DNA of 20,641 nucleotides, from the NCBI GenBank assembly GCA_041689775.1, contig JBDNFP010000113.1, positions 1 through 20,641 on the forward strand, read 5' to 3'. Below are positions 13,708 to 20,641 of the stretch, in pieces; positions within the stretch are counted from its first letter, which is position 1; every line of letters begins with the position of its first letter. Below the pieces are notes generated by a model. The model did not search any database. It worked only from the letters and a program-made list of their open reading frames with translations, and was not told the DNA's origin. A program made the translations under genes and the position numbers. This DNA comes from JBDNFP01 sp041689775. Its GTDB lineage: Bacteria > Bacteroidota > Bacteroidia > Cytophagales > Spirosomataceae.

Positions 13708-14877
13708 TTACTTCAAAATAGCTTCTTTTTTATACAGTTTCGCAAGAATGGCTACTGCATAGTCCACCTCTTGTGTCGTGTTGTATTTACCAAATGAAAA
13801 ACGGACATTGCCGCGTTCCGGTGAGGCATTGATCGCGCTAAGTACGTGAGAGCCTACCTCTGAGCCAGAAGAACAAGCACTACCACCCGATACCGAAATA
13901 CCGGATATATCCAGGTTGAATAGCAACATATCGTTAATATCAGAAGGAGGAAGACTCACGCTCAGTACCGTGTAAAGGCTCTTTTCCAAATCAACTGACA
14001 ATCCGTTAAACTCTACTCCTTCAATGGCTGATTTCAGCTCAGCTATCATGTATTTCTTCAAACCAAGGATATGATCCCGGTGGCTGTCCATATCACGGTA
14101 GGCTATTTCCAGTGCTTTCGCCAACCCCACGATACCGTACACGTTTTCGGTACCACCCCGCATGTTACGCTCCTGCGAGCCACCGTGCACAAAGGGCATA
14201 ATCTTGGTACCAGGCTTAATGTAGAGAAAGCCTACTCCCTTGGGTCCATGGAACTTATGCCCGGCGCCCACCAGAAAATTTATTTTTAGTTTTTGTACGT
14301 CGTGAATATAGTGGCCCATCGTCTGCACAGTATCACTGTGAAAAACGGCGTCATACCGCTCACAAAGGTCTCCTACTACTTCCAGATCTACCAGGTTTCC
14401 GATTTCATTATTCCCGTGCATCAGCGACACCAACGATCGGGGTTGCGTGCGGAGCAACTCTTCGAGGTGTTCAAGGTCAACGTTTCCTAGATCGTCAAGC
14501 CGTACCATGCTAAGTTGTACCTGCCCATGCTTATGCATATGTTCGAGGGTATGCAAAACGGCGTGGTGCTCAACGGCTGAAGTAATAGCGTGTGTCAGCC
14601 CGAGGGTTTCGATACTACACCGAATGGCGGTATTATCAGCCTCGGTACCTCCCGACGTAAAAAACACTTCGGCGGGCGCTGCTCCGATCAGTACGGCTAT
14701 GGTTTTACGGGCTTTCTCAATCGCCGACCTAACCGCCCGGCCATGCCCATGAATAGACGAAGGATTACCAAATTGTTCGGTCATTAAAGGGAGCATTGCT
14801 TCCAGCACTTCTGTGTCCAGACGGGTGGTGGCAGCATTATCGAAGTATACTTTCACAATTGTAAATATTTTGAGCAT
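13708..14877 (-). CDS. Cysteine desulfurase (NifS/IscS family)
   Basis: This PLP enzyme removes sulfur from cysteine to give alanine and an enzyme persulfide, for Fe-S cluster or thiolated tRNA synthesis. Counting from the ATG at 14877, Lys208 in GAGHKFHGPKG carries PLP, His105 in VEHHAVLHT stacks on the cofactor, and Cys335 in GGSACSSGSE is the catalytic cysteine on a flexible loop. Its aminotransferase class V fold starts at VYFDNAATTRLD. The family usually begins at M-K-V-Y-F-D-N-A, so the GTG at 14854-14856 could be the real start, removing seven residues. No iscU, sufB or mnmA gene is next to it, so its sulfur acceptor is undetermined. Confidence 0.93.
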   Translation of the reverse strand: MLKIFTIVKVYFDNAATTRLDTEVLEAMLPLMTEQFGNPSSIHGHGRAVRSAIEKARKTIAVLIGAAPAEVFFTSGGTEADNTAIRCSIETLGLTHAITSAVEHHAVLHTLEHMHKHGQVQLSMVRLDDLGNVDLEHLEELLRTQPRSLVSLMHGNNEIGNLVDLEVVGDLCERYDAVFHSDTVQTMGHYIHDVQKLKINFLVGAGHKFHGPKGVGFLYIKPGTKIMPFVHGGSQERNMRGGTENVYGIVGLAKALEIAYRDMDSHRDHILGLKKYMIAELKSAIEGVEFNGLSVDLEKSLYTVLSVSLPPSDINDMLLFNLDISGISVSGGSACSSGSEVGSHVLSAINASPERGNVRFSFGKYNTTQEVDYAVAILAKLYKKEAILK

Positions 14878-14920
14878 CAGCGGCTGAGTTACTATGTATC
14901 AGCCAAATGCAGTGAAAGTA

Positions 14921-14928
14921 CAAATATA
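14921..14928 (-). promoter_or_regulatory. Probable -7 box for the cysteine desulfurase gene
   Basis: On the minus strand TATATTTG matches TAnnTTTG exactly, 43 bases before the ATG at 14877. No TTG is found at the matching -33 distance. Between box and gene is a small inverted repeat GGCTGA/TCAGCC (14882-14904). Confidence 0.4.
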
Positions 14929-14968
14929 CGACCCTTTGAGAGAAAGAAGAAAAGTACGCCCCCCAATA

Positions 14969-15002
14969 CAAAAAAAGGTACTTGCCGTTGAGCAAGTACC
15001 TT
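14969..15002 (-). terminator. Intrinsic terminator of the phosphoglucosamine mutase gene
   Basis: An 11-bp perfect stem AAGGTACTTGC/GCAAGTACCTT (14975-14985 with 14992-15002) has a 6-base loop and, on the minus strand, is followed by a run of T. It lies 21 bases after the stop of the mutase gene. Confidence 0.85.
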
Positions 15003-15023
15003 CATATAAAAATTCGCTGTGGT

Positions 15024-16424
15024 TTAAGCTCCCTCAGAAATAGCTTCCTTGATATCCGAAATAATTTTATTGGCCAGATTGTCCGCGGTAGCTAGTGTTT
15101 CTGACTCCGAGTAAATCCGGATGATGGATTCGGTATTTGATTTCCTTAGGTGTACCCAGTCTTTGTCAAACTCGATCCGTACGCCATCGATTGTATTGGT
15201 GGGCTGTTTGGAATAACGCGCCTGAATGCGGGCTAAGATCATATCTACATCCACATCGGGTGTAAGCTCAATCTTGTTTTTCGAGATATAGTATTTAGGG
15301 TAGGTATTACGCAGGAAAGAGGCTGACTTTCCAAACTTGGCCAGATGGGTTAAAAACAAGGCAATACCTACCAATGCATCACGGCCGTAATGTAGCTCGG
15401 GGTAAATAATACCCCCGTTACCTTCACCACCAATAACGGCATTTTGCTCCTTCATCATGGTCACCACGTTGACCTCACCAACCGCAGATGTAAAATATTC
15501 ACCTCCTGCTTTTTCGGTAACATCACGCAAGGCAATGGTTGATGAAAGGTTAGACACGGTATTACCTACCTTGTTTTTAAGGACATAGTCAGCCACTGCT
15601 ACGAGGGTATACTCTTCGCCAAATGGAGATCCGTCCTCATTAATCAGGGCCAGACGGTCCACGTCGGGGTCAACCACAATACCCAGGTTAAATGATCCGT
15701 TTTTGATCTCTCTCCGAATCTCATGAAGGTGCTCAGGTATTGGCTCAGGATTATGAGCGAAATTCCCGGTAGGCTCACAGTTTAGCTTTAAAATATTTTC
15801 AGGGTAGATGCCCAATGCTTCCAAAAGCATCGGTACCGCAATTCCCCCGGTGGAGTTAACGGCATCTACCGCAATCCGGAAGTTTGCGGTGGCAATCGCT
15901 TCTTTGTCGACCAAGGGTAGCGCCAGTATTTGCTCAATATGCTTGGTAAGATAGGTATCATCGGTGCGGTAGCTACCTAATTTTTTAACCTCAACAAAGT
16001 CAAAATCTTCCTCATCGGCAATACGTAATACTTCGGCACCTTCGGCGGCCGAGATAAACTCTCCCTGATGATTTAATAATTTTAGGGCATTCCATTGGAT
16101 TGGATTATGGCTTGCGGTGAGGATAATACCCCCGGCTGCGTTCTCGGCCGGTACGGCTATTTCTACCGTAGGCGTGGTAGAAAGACCCAAATCTACGATA
16201 TTCCAGCCTATACCCTGTAACGTAGCTGACACCAACCGGCTCACCATATCACCCGATAGTCGGGCATCTCTTCCCAGCACAATGGTAGTGCTTTCGGTAG
16301 TGGTACGGCGCAGCCAAGTTCCGTAAGCAGCTGCAAATTTCACAACGTCGATCGGGGTAAGTGCCTCACCGATTTTTCCGCCGATGATGCCTCTGATTCC
16401 CGAAATAGATTTAATTAGCGTCAC
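15024..16424 (-). CDS. glmM: Phosphoglucosamine mutase (alpha-D-phosphohexomutase family)
   Basis: The enzyme converts glucosamine-6-phosphate to glucosamine-1-phosphate on the route to UDP-GlcNAc, peptidoglycan and lipopolysaccharide. The 466 residues show all four family sites: the phosphoserine loop LTASHNP (Ser105), the metal loop DPDVDR (Asp252, 254, 256), the sugar loop GGEGNGG (332-338), and the phosphate-binding RKSNTESIIRIYSES (427-441). The last loop has SNTES where many mutases have SGTEP. Phosphomannomutase or phosphoglucomutase activity cannot be excluded by sequence alone. The start is a GTG codon at 16422-16424; no alternative upstream start is in frame, and SISGIRGIIGG is correctly placed. 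A promoter box lies 25 bases upstream and a strong terminator downstream. Confidence 0.88.
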   Translation of the reverse strand: MTLIKSISGIRGIIGGKIGEALTPIDVVKFAAAYGTWLRRTTTESTTIVLGRDARLSGDMVSRLVSATLQGIGWNIVDLGLSTTPTVEIAVPAENAAGGIILTASHNPIQWNALKLLNHQGEFISAAEGAEVLRIADEEDFDFVEVKKLGSYRTDDTYLTKHIEQILALPLVDKEAIATANFRIAVDAVNSTGGIAVPMLLEALGIYPENILKLNCEPTGNFAHNPEPIPEHLHEIRREIKNGSFNLGIVVDPDVDRLALINEDGSPFGEEYTLVAVADYVLKNKVGNTVSNLSSTIALRDVTEKAGGEYFTSAVGEVNVVTMMKEQNAVIGGEGNGGIIYPELHYGRDALVGIALFLTHLAKFGKSASFLRNTYPKYYISKNKIELTPDVDVDMILARIQARYSKQPTNTIDGVRIEFDKDWVHLRKSNTESIIRIYSESETLATADNLANKIISDIKEAISEGA

Positions 16425-16449
16425 AGATTTGTTTGCATTAGTTAAGGCG

Positions 16450-16457
16450 CAAAATTA
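16450..16457 (-). promoter_or_regulatory. Probable -7 box of the phosphoglucosamine mutase promoter
   Basis: On the minus strand TAATTTTG matches TAnnTTTG exactly, 25 bases before the GTG start. A -33 TTG at the proper distance is not seen. Confidence 0.45.
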
Positions 16458-16482
16458 AGCATTTTCCGCCGCTATTCATTTA

Positions 16483-17331
16483 TTACCTCGAATCAACTTC
16501 TTCAATGGTCAACTCCGTCGTGAGAAACGAAGACGATGCTCCACGGAAAGTTCCCATTACCGGAGCCAGCTGATCGTAGTCAGCCGAAGCGCCGAGGCAG
16601 ATATGATTATTCATTATCGCGCGCCCTTCCGTAGGATCAAAACCTCGCCAACCCGCCCCGGGTAAATACACTTCTACCCAAGCGTGCAATTCGTGCGCCT
16701 GCAAGGGGCTTCCGTACAAATAACCGCTTACAAACCGTGCCGCTATACCGAGACTCCGGCAGGCAGCAATAAAAAGCCTGGAAAAATCACGGCAGGACCC
16801 ACTCTGTGCCCTGAGTGTCTCGTTCGGAGGAAACGCCTTCCCTTCGGTGCGCTGCTCATAGCCAAAATGCGCATGAATATGCTGGCTAAGTTCGGTCAGA
16901 AATGGAACCGTTGACCATTGAGCAGTAGAGGCAACCTGACGGGCAAACTGCTCGATATAAGGAGTGCTGTCTTGCCTGGTAAGGTAGGGTGTCAGATACT
17001 TATGAAGCCTTTCCGGGTACTGAAAAGGTATTTTCTGAGTTTCAAAAGGAAATAACACAAAATCGAACACATTAAAAGGTTCAGAACTTAATGTCATATC
17101 CGCTTCTACTAGTAGATAAGGAGACTGGAACTCAAAATAGACTACCTGTTGAATATTCCCTTCCACATCTACATTCTTCACGATTCGCGAAGGGGTAGGG
17201 TCGATGTGGAGCGAATAGTTAAGTACCCGCTGATGAGGGTACGTTTTGGGGTGTAAGTACAGCACGTGCGGGTCAAGTGCCACGGGTTTTTCGTAGTCGT
17301 AGCGCAGCTTATGCCTTACCCTGAGATTCAT
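16483..17331 (-). CDS. Transglutaminase-like cysteine protease-fold protein
   Basis: This 282-residue protein has the N-terminal beta domain typical of bacterial transglutaminase-like proteins (MNLRVRHKLRYDYEKPV) and a C-terminal papain-fold catalytic domain. The triad is visible as Cys180 in QSGSCRDFSRLFIAACR, His216 in ELHAWVEVYLPG, and Asp232 in GFDPTEG. It has no signal peptide and is probably cytoplasmic. Its ATG overlaps the stop of the Anbu gene by four bases (ATGA), indicating translational coupling. Proteins of this family occur beside alpha-E and ATP-grasp genes and have been proposed to act in peptide ligation, peptide-tag processing or isopeptide hydrolysis. The actual substrate is unknown. 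Confidence 0.9.
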   Translation of the reverse strand: MNLRVRHKLRYDYEKPVALDPHVLYLHPKTYPHQRVLNYSLHIDPTPSRIVKNVDVEGNIQQVVYFEFQSPYLLVEADMTLSSEPFNVFDFVLFPFETQKIPFQYPERLHKYLTPYLTRQDSTPYIEQFARQVASTAQWSTVPFLTELSQHIHAHFGYEQRTEGKAFPPNETLRAQSGSCRDFSRLFIAACRSLGIAARFVSGYLYGSPLQAHELHAWVEVYLPGAGWRGFDPTEGRAIMNNHICLGASADYDQLAPVMGTFRGASSSFLTTELTIEEVDSR

Positions 17332-18062
17332 GAGGTTTCGAACGATTTAGCAAAAACCGGATCCATCCATTCGACCGGTAGTTTCTGTACAGAATTATTG
17401 AGCAATGCACCCCACTGCTTGGCAATGTAGTCCAGGTCATCCTTCTCAAACCGGTGCTCCACCATCCGGAAAGCATCTTTGGCGTACATAATTACATCAA
17501 TGGGGTAGTCCACATCATTGGAGCTAACCCGGGTAGAATCAAACGAAAGAAACCCAATTTTAAGAGCATCCTGCATGCTAGAATCGTACCGTAAACTACG
17601 GTATAGTAGCGGCTTCCCGTAGCCAGAATTTCCGATAATAATAAAGGGAGATCCCTGCCCTACCTCCACCCAGTTTCCTTCCGGATAGAGAAGAAACAGT
17701 TTGTGCTCCTCATCGTTTTCTAGCTGTCCGCCCACAATGGAGAACAAATTAAACGAAAGCCCGGCTTCCGTGAGTGATACTTTATCCTCTGCGGCTACTC
17801 GCCTTACCTGCGCGCCAAATGCATTGACAGCTTTATAAAGCTTATTGAACGAAGAGTCCTGTTCTTCCAGCACTTCCCGAAAATACGTAATAGCTTTATC
17901 ACGCACCGAACGAAGCCCGGAGGTCATGATAAACATGGAATGGTTTTCCAACTGGTGAACCGATACCTTCTTGTTAGTAGAAACTTCGGTGCCGGATGTC
18001 AGGCGCGTATCGGCAATTGCTACCAGGCCCGAAGCTACTTTAATACCGAGGCAATAGGTCAT
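17328..18062 (-). CDS. Anbu-type proteasome-like peptidase
   Basis: This 244-residue Ntn-hydrolase of the Anbu (bacterial proteasome homologue) group. After removal of Met1 the N-terminal Thr of MTYCLGIK would be the nucleophile. Counting from that Thr, Asp17 (AIADTRLTSG) and Lys30 or Lys31 complete the expected active site. The GNSGYGKPLLYRSLRYD segment and the later SSNDVDYPIDV are characteristic of Anbu. The family forms large self-compartmentalised oligomers in the cytoplasm; the natural substrates are not established. It lies between the alpha-E gene and the coupled transglutaminase-like gene on one strand, the usual Anbu operon setting. A 158-base gap with a 12-bp-stem hairpin separates it from the alpha-E gene. 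Confidence 0.9.
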   Translation of the reverse strand: MTYCLGIKVASGLVAIADTRLTSGTEVSTNKKVSVHQLENHSMFIMTSGLRSVRDKAITYFREVLEEQDSSFNKLYKAVNAFGAQVRRVAAEDKVSLTEAGLSFNLFSIVGGQLENDEEHKLFLLYPEGNWVEVGQGSPFIIIGNSGYGKPLLYRSLRYDSSMQDALKIGFLSFDSTRVSSNDVDYPIDVIMYAKDAFRMVEHRFEKDDLDYIAKQWGALLNNSVQKLPVEWMDPVFAKSFETS

Positions 18063-18098
18063 TGAGAAATTAGTGAAATTTGTAGTAAATCCAGAATC

Positions 18099-18140
18099 AC
18101 CGGATGTACTTTATGAAAGACTCAAAGGAGTACATCCGGT
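18099..18140. promoter_or_regulatory. 12-bp inverted repeat before the Anbu gene
   Basis: ACCGGATGTACT (18099-18110) and AGTACATCCGGT (18129-18140) are perfect reverse complements, 18 bases apart. No T tract follows on either strand, so a classical terminator is unlikely. It stands 37 bases upstream of the Anbu start and could be an operator, an mRNA processing or stability hairpin, or an attenuator within the operon. Confidence 0.55.
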
Positions 18141-18220
18141 CACCTAATTAAGGCGCAATTTACAAGACATAAAGCAATATTACTTTATACCACCCATCAT
18201 TCCTTCAAAACTGATACGGT

Positions 18221-19249
18221 TCAGTTGAGACGAAACGACTGAAAATCAGAGGAATTTTGACTCTGGAAATGTCCGAAACCCTGGCTCTGGGTTTGAATAG
18301 GTTTAGCGTCGAAGTACATATCAAATATTGCATTATCTACTTCGTTATTATGCTTCTGAAAATGATCCAGGTAGTGGTGCAATCCCGTTTTGAAGATATC
18401 TTCCACGCTGGTAAATTCAATTTCAGATCGCAGTCTACTTATTGATTTTTCAGCCGGATTAGTGAAACCCCGCTCAGGTGTGGAACCCGCGATGGCAAAC
18501 AACGACAACTCAGCCTGCCGAACACAATAGGAAATAGAGCGAGGAAAGAGTTTATCCAGGATTAAAAATGCTACGATGTTCATGGGCGTAAGGGCCGCGT
18601 GGGTTTGGCGGTACATATTATAGGCACTTACCGATTTGAGCACGGCGGTCCACATCATTAGATCGAGTGTCGAACTCACCGAACCATTATCGGGCAATAA
18701 CGTAAAGTACTTTACATCTAAGAAACGAGAGGATTTGTCGGCCCGCTCGATATGCCGCCCCAACCGACCGAAATGCCAAGCTTCGTTGCGGGTGATGGTA
18801 GAATCTACTACCCCATGGAAAAGCTGACACCGCTGCTTGATCTCGGCAAAAAATTTCTGCATCAGATCCAGATTCCGGAAATTAGCCGGGGAGGTTTCCC
18901 GAAGAAAAAGGTAAAACTCATTGATGCTTTCCCACATCTCCTTCGAAATAGTTTCCCGAATAGTACGCGCATTTTCGCGAGCTTCGAACAGACAGCTTAC
19001 AATGGAATTTGGATTACGTTTATCAAACGTCATGAAGTAAATGACGTCCTCGCGGGTTGCCTTTTCAAAGTATTCGTAAAACAGAAAGTGATCGGCCGTG
19101 GCGGTCAATAGTGGTTCCCATTGCTCATCCACATCAAGGGGGAGATCAAGAGCCATATTAAAGTTCACACCCACAAAACGAGCATAGTTTTCTACCCGCT
19201 CCATATAGCGGTTCATCCAGTAAATTGAATTGGCAACGCGGCTAAGCAT
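18221..19249 (-). CDS. Alpha-E domain protein
   Basis: This 342-residue, almost wholly alpha-helical protein begins MLSRVANSIYWMNRYMERVENYARF, the signature opening of the alpha-E domain family. Other landmarks are the central NEAWHFGRLGRHIERADKSSRFLDVKYF and the FPRSISYCVRQAE segment. Biochemical function is not established. Alpha-E proteins are found in operons with circularly permuted ATP-grasp, transglutaminase-like and proteasome-like genes, and are proposed to take part in making or removing peptide tags. Here the Anbu and transglutaminase genes follow on the same strand, but no ATP-grasp gene precedes it in the 1.4 kb to the window end. The C-terminal 20 residues are Gln/Ser-rich (QTQSQGFGHFQSQNSSDFQS), probably disordered. 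Confidence 0.9.
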   Translation of the reverse strand: MLSRVANSIYWMNRYMERVENYARFVGVNFNMALDLPLDVDEQWEPLLTATADHFLFYEYFEKATREDVIYFMTFDKRNPNSIVSCLFEARENARTIRETISKEMWESINEFYLFLRETSPANFRNLDLMQKFFAEIKQRCQLFHGVVDSTITRNEAWHFGRLGRHIERADKSSRFLDVKYFTLLPDNGSVSSTLDLMMWTAVLKSVSAYNMYRQTHAALTPMNIVAFLILDKLFPRSISYCVRQAELSLFAIAGSTPERGFTNPAEKSISRLRSEIEFTSVEDIFKTGLHHYLDHFQKHNNEVDNAIFDMYFDAKPIQTQSQGFGHFQSQNSSDFQSFRLN

Positions 19250-19708
19250 AGTGCTGTAAAGATTTGTAAATATCGAATATGATCAAAGTTCATAATAATA
19301 GTATCCTCAGGAGGCAAAATAGTGTCCTGTTTCAGTAAAAAAATAAAAAATAAATTGATTCAATTAATAAATTGCAGCTTATTCAGTAAATAGTACAAGT
19401 AACGTAACAAGGATCCTTTTAATACGTCGTAGATCATCAACTTGGGTGACTTTATTCTGCATACATAAAGTATTAAGAGATCATTAGCTTAATTGGAAAG
19501 TACCCTATTCCCAACTAAACTTCTTTTACGATTTTTTCGGTAAAGCCCGATAGCCTAAGCTCAACTAACCCTTGTATTTCCAAAGTACAGATGTTTATTT
19601 ACAGTACTTTTTACTGAATCGGAAGTGGATCGATAAAAAAGTCAAAATCCTGACGTTACAACTATCTATTTCGGGTTTACCTATTTCAATTACCTGATCA
19701 ACAACACG
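19250..19708. other. AT-rich intergenic region without a supported gene
   Basis: About 460 bases between the alpha-E gene (minus strand) and the dead merTP gene (plus strand). All frames are interrupted. I looked for an ATP-grasp remnant beside the alpha-E gene, and for an ArsR- or MerR-type regulator that might have governed the mercury genes, and found neither. A short open stretch near 19535-19615 has no recognisable motif. The alpha-E promoter should lie at 19250-19330, but no exact consensus pair is seen. Confidence 0.5.
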
Positions 19709-20300
19709 ATGAAATAAGCCCCTAAATTAATCAGCACTGGATTTTAGCTGCCACGGCGGCTTCGTTATACTGTATTACGCCTTTGCTTACTTTGATGGCA
19801 GGTACCAGCGGACTTGCCTCAATATTTTCATGGCTTGAACCCTTTCGATCCTTTCTTGTCAGCCTGACGGTTGGTGTTCTTGGCTTTGCGTGGTTTCAAA
19901 AATTAAAAGTAAATGAGTCGGTTGATTATAGCTGTGGAAAGGGAAAAACGTCCTCCTTTATGCAATCGAAAGTATTATTAGTAGGCATCACGCTATTCGC
20001 GGTTCTGATTCTTACCTTTCCGTATTACGCAGGAATCTTTTTCTCCAAAACAGACCTGAAAGTTACCTCTGCTGCAGCCACCACAAAAACTGTGGCGTTT
20101 TCTATCAGTGGTATGACACGTAGTAGCTGCGAAGAGCATGTTAATCAGGAGGTCAGTAAACTCGACGGAATAGTGGCCCTACCACCTCGTATGATAATGG
20201 AAATACCGTTATTGAGTTTAATGATTCACTAACAGCGATTGAGGATATTAAAAAAGCCATCAATCCAACAGGATATACGGTGACTAACATAAAAAAATAA
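19709..20300 (+). pseudogene. merTP: MerTP-type mercuric transport protein, inactivated
   Basis: The repaired product, about 198 residues, would be the Bacteroidota fusion of the MerT inner-membrane mercury importer with a MerP-like heavy-metal-associated domain. Recognisable parts are APKLISTGF at the start, ITPLLTLMAGTSGLASIFSWLEPFR, VGVLGFAWFQKLK, a third hydrophobic helix (LLVGITLFAVLIL), FSISGMTRSSCEEHVNQE, and the ending YDNGNTVIEFNDSLTAIEDI. Lesions: a stop at codon 3 (19715-19717); a lost T in a T run at 19742-19745; a second -1 shift near 20179-20181; the usual Cys-Cys pair of the first helix reduced to Tyr-Cys (TAC at 19768-19770); and the metal motif GMTCxxC changed to GMTRSSC (CGT at 20119-20121). 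Three reading frames are needed to follow it, so it cannot make a working transporter. Confidence 0.85.
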
Positions 20301-20304
20301 TAGC

Positions 20305-20511
20305 ATGAGAATTATAACAAAATCAGTAGTTCACTATCCAAAATGTGGTCATACCAAGGAAGAAGAAATGCCTACCGATGCATGTTAGTATTTCTATGAG
20401 TGCGAGAGCTGTACTACCTTACTCAAACCCAAACCCGGCGACTGCTGTGTGTATTGTAGCTATGGATCAGTAACATGCCCTCCTATACAGCAAAATAAAA
20501 ACTGTTGTTAG
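20305..20511 (+). pseudogene. GDCCVxC-domain protein, interrupted by a stop
   Basis: The 68-codon frame starts four bases after the merTP stop and would be translated with it. It encodes EEEMPTDAC-stop-YFYECESCTTLLKPKPGDCCVYCSYGSV ending in NKNCC, the small cysteine-rich GDCCVxC family often found beside mercury or other metal transport genes. The stop is TAG at 20386-20388, at a position that I recall as Gln (CAG) in intact homologues, a single-base change. TAG is not the selenocysteine codon and the position is not a cysteine, so recoding is unlikely. The first cysteine of the expected N-terminal CPxCG knuckle is also lost (HYPKCGH, TAT for TGT). The function of intact members is not known; metal binding or trafficking is likely. 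Confidence 0.75.
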
Positions 20512-20641
20512 AGTATTGACCTACTAAGTACTAGAGACAAATTACTTTGCATTAAATGGGCTAAAATTAATATTCAGACATCGGCCGACGTTGGCCAAGC
20601 ATCTGTTGACAGCGTATGCGAGCGTTTGATCGTCTCGGTAG
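20512..20641. other. Window end, no gene recognised
   Basis: The final 130 bases contain no supported reading frame. Composition becomes more GC-rich after about 20580, with the partial palindrome CGGCCGACGTTGGCC, which may be the edge of a different gene or mobile element beyond the window. Confidence 0.4.

Noticed and set aside
16684..16914. Plus-strand open frames opposite the transglutaminase, cysteine desulfurase and mutase genes
   Set aside because: They are antisense shadows of well-supported genes with no independent protein features.
20386..20388. In-frame stop of the GDCCVxC gene as a selenocysteine or other recoding site
   Set aside because: The codon is TAG, not TGA, at a Gln rather than Cys position. 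The neighbouring merTP gene is clearly dead, so a nonsense mutation is simpler.
1..20641. CRISPR array, complete insertion sequence, toxin-antitoxin or restriction system
   Set aside because: No regularly spaced repeats, no transposase with terminal inverted repeats, and no recognisable defence or toxin proteins were found.

Overview
The window looks like a chromosomal segment of a Bacteroidota bacterium, most likely Cytophagales. The support is the protein families, the absence of clear Shine-Dalgarno sequences, and several promoters of the Bacteroidota form (TTG or TTTG, 19-20 bases, then TAnnTTTG). The genus cannot be fixed from the sequence alone.

Region 1 (about 93-4503) is a small, decaying integrative element of about 4.4 kb. 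In order it carries a tyrosine-recombinase integrase broken by three frame changes, an unknown 236-residue protein, an excisionase-type helix-turn-helix protein whose start codon lies inside a 12-bp inverted repeat, an unknown 145-residue protein, a strong terminator, and a replication-initiator-like gene split in two at a TAATG junction. Near-identical GTGTCCCCCAAACTG repeats bracket the cargo. The right end abuts the terminator and 3' side of a tRNA-Arg(ACG) gene, a common type of integration target.

Region 2 (4560-7755, minus strand) holds tRNA-Arg, a PaaG-type enoyl-CoA hydratase/isomerase, a PAP2-like membrane protein and sigma-54 (rpoN). The rpoN reading frame keeps its conserved N-terminal activator-interaction region, but no ATG, GTG or TTG is placed to start it. 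AUU is the best candidate.

Region 3 (8267-13698, plus strand) is housekeeping: asnS, an isolated nuoH, a secreted protein of possible LolA-like fold, hemH with a strong terminator, and an FMN reductase. It converges on minus-strand genes for a cysteine desulfurase (13708-14877) and phosphoglucosamine mutase (15024-16424).

Region 4 (16483-19249, minus strand) is an alpha-E / Anbu proteasome-like / transglutaminase-like operon. The ATP-grasp partner usual for this family of operons is not next to it, and a 12-bp-stem hairpin sits in front of the Anbu gene.

Region 5 (19250-20641) is mostly non-coding. It holds two adjoining dead genes of a mercury-resistance module, a MerTP-type transporter and a GDCCVxC-domain protein. 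Both carry stops or frameshifts and both have lost metal-ligand cysteines. Two sets of mobile or accessory genes in the window are therefore decaying while the housekeeping genes between them are intact.
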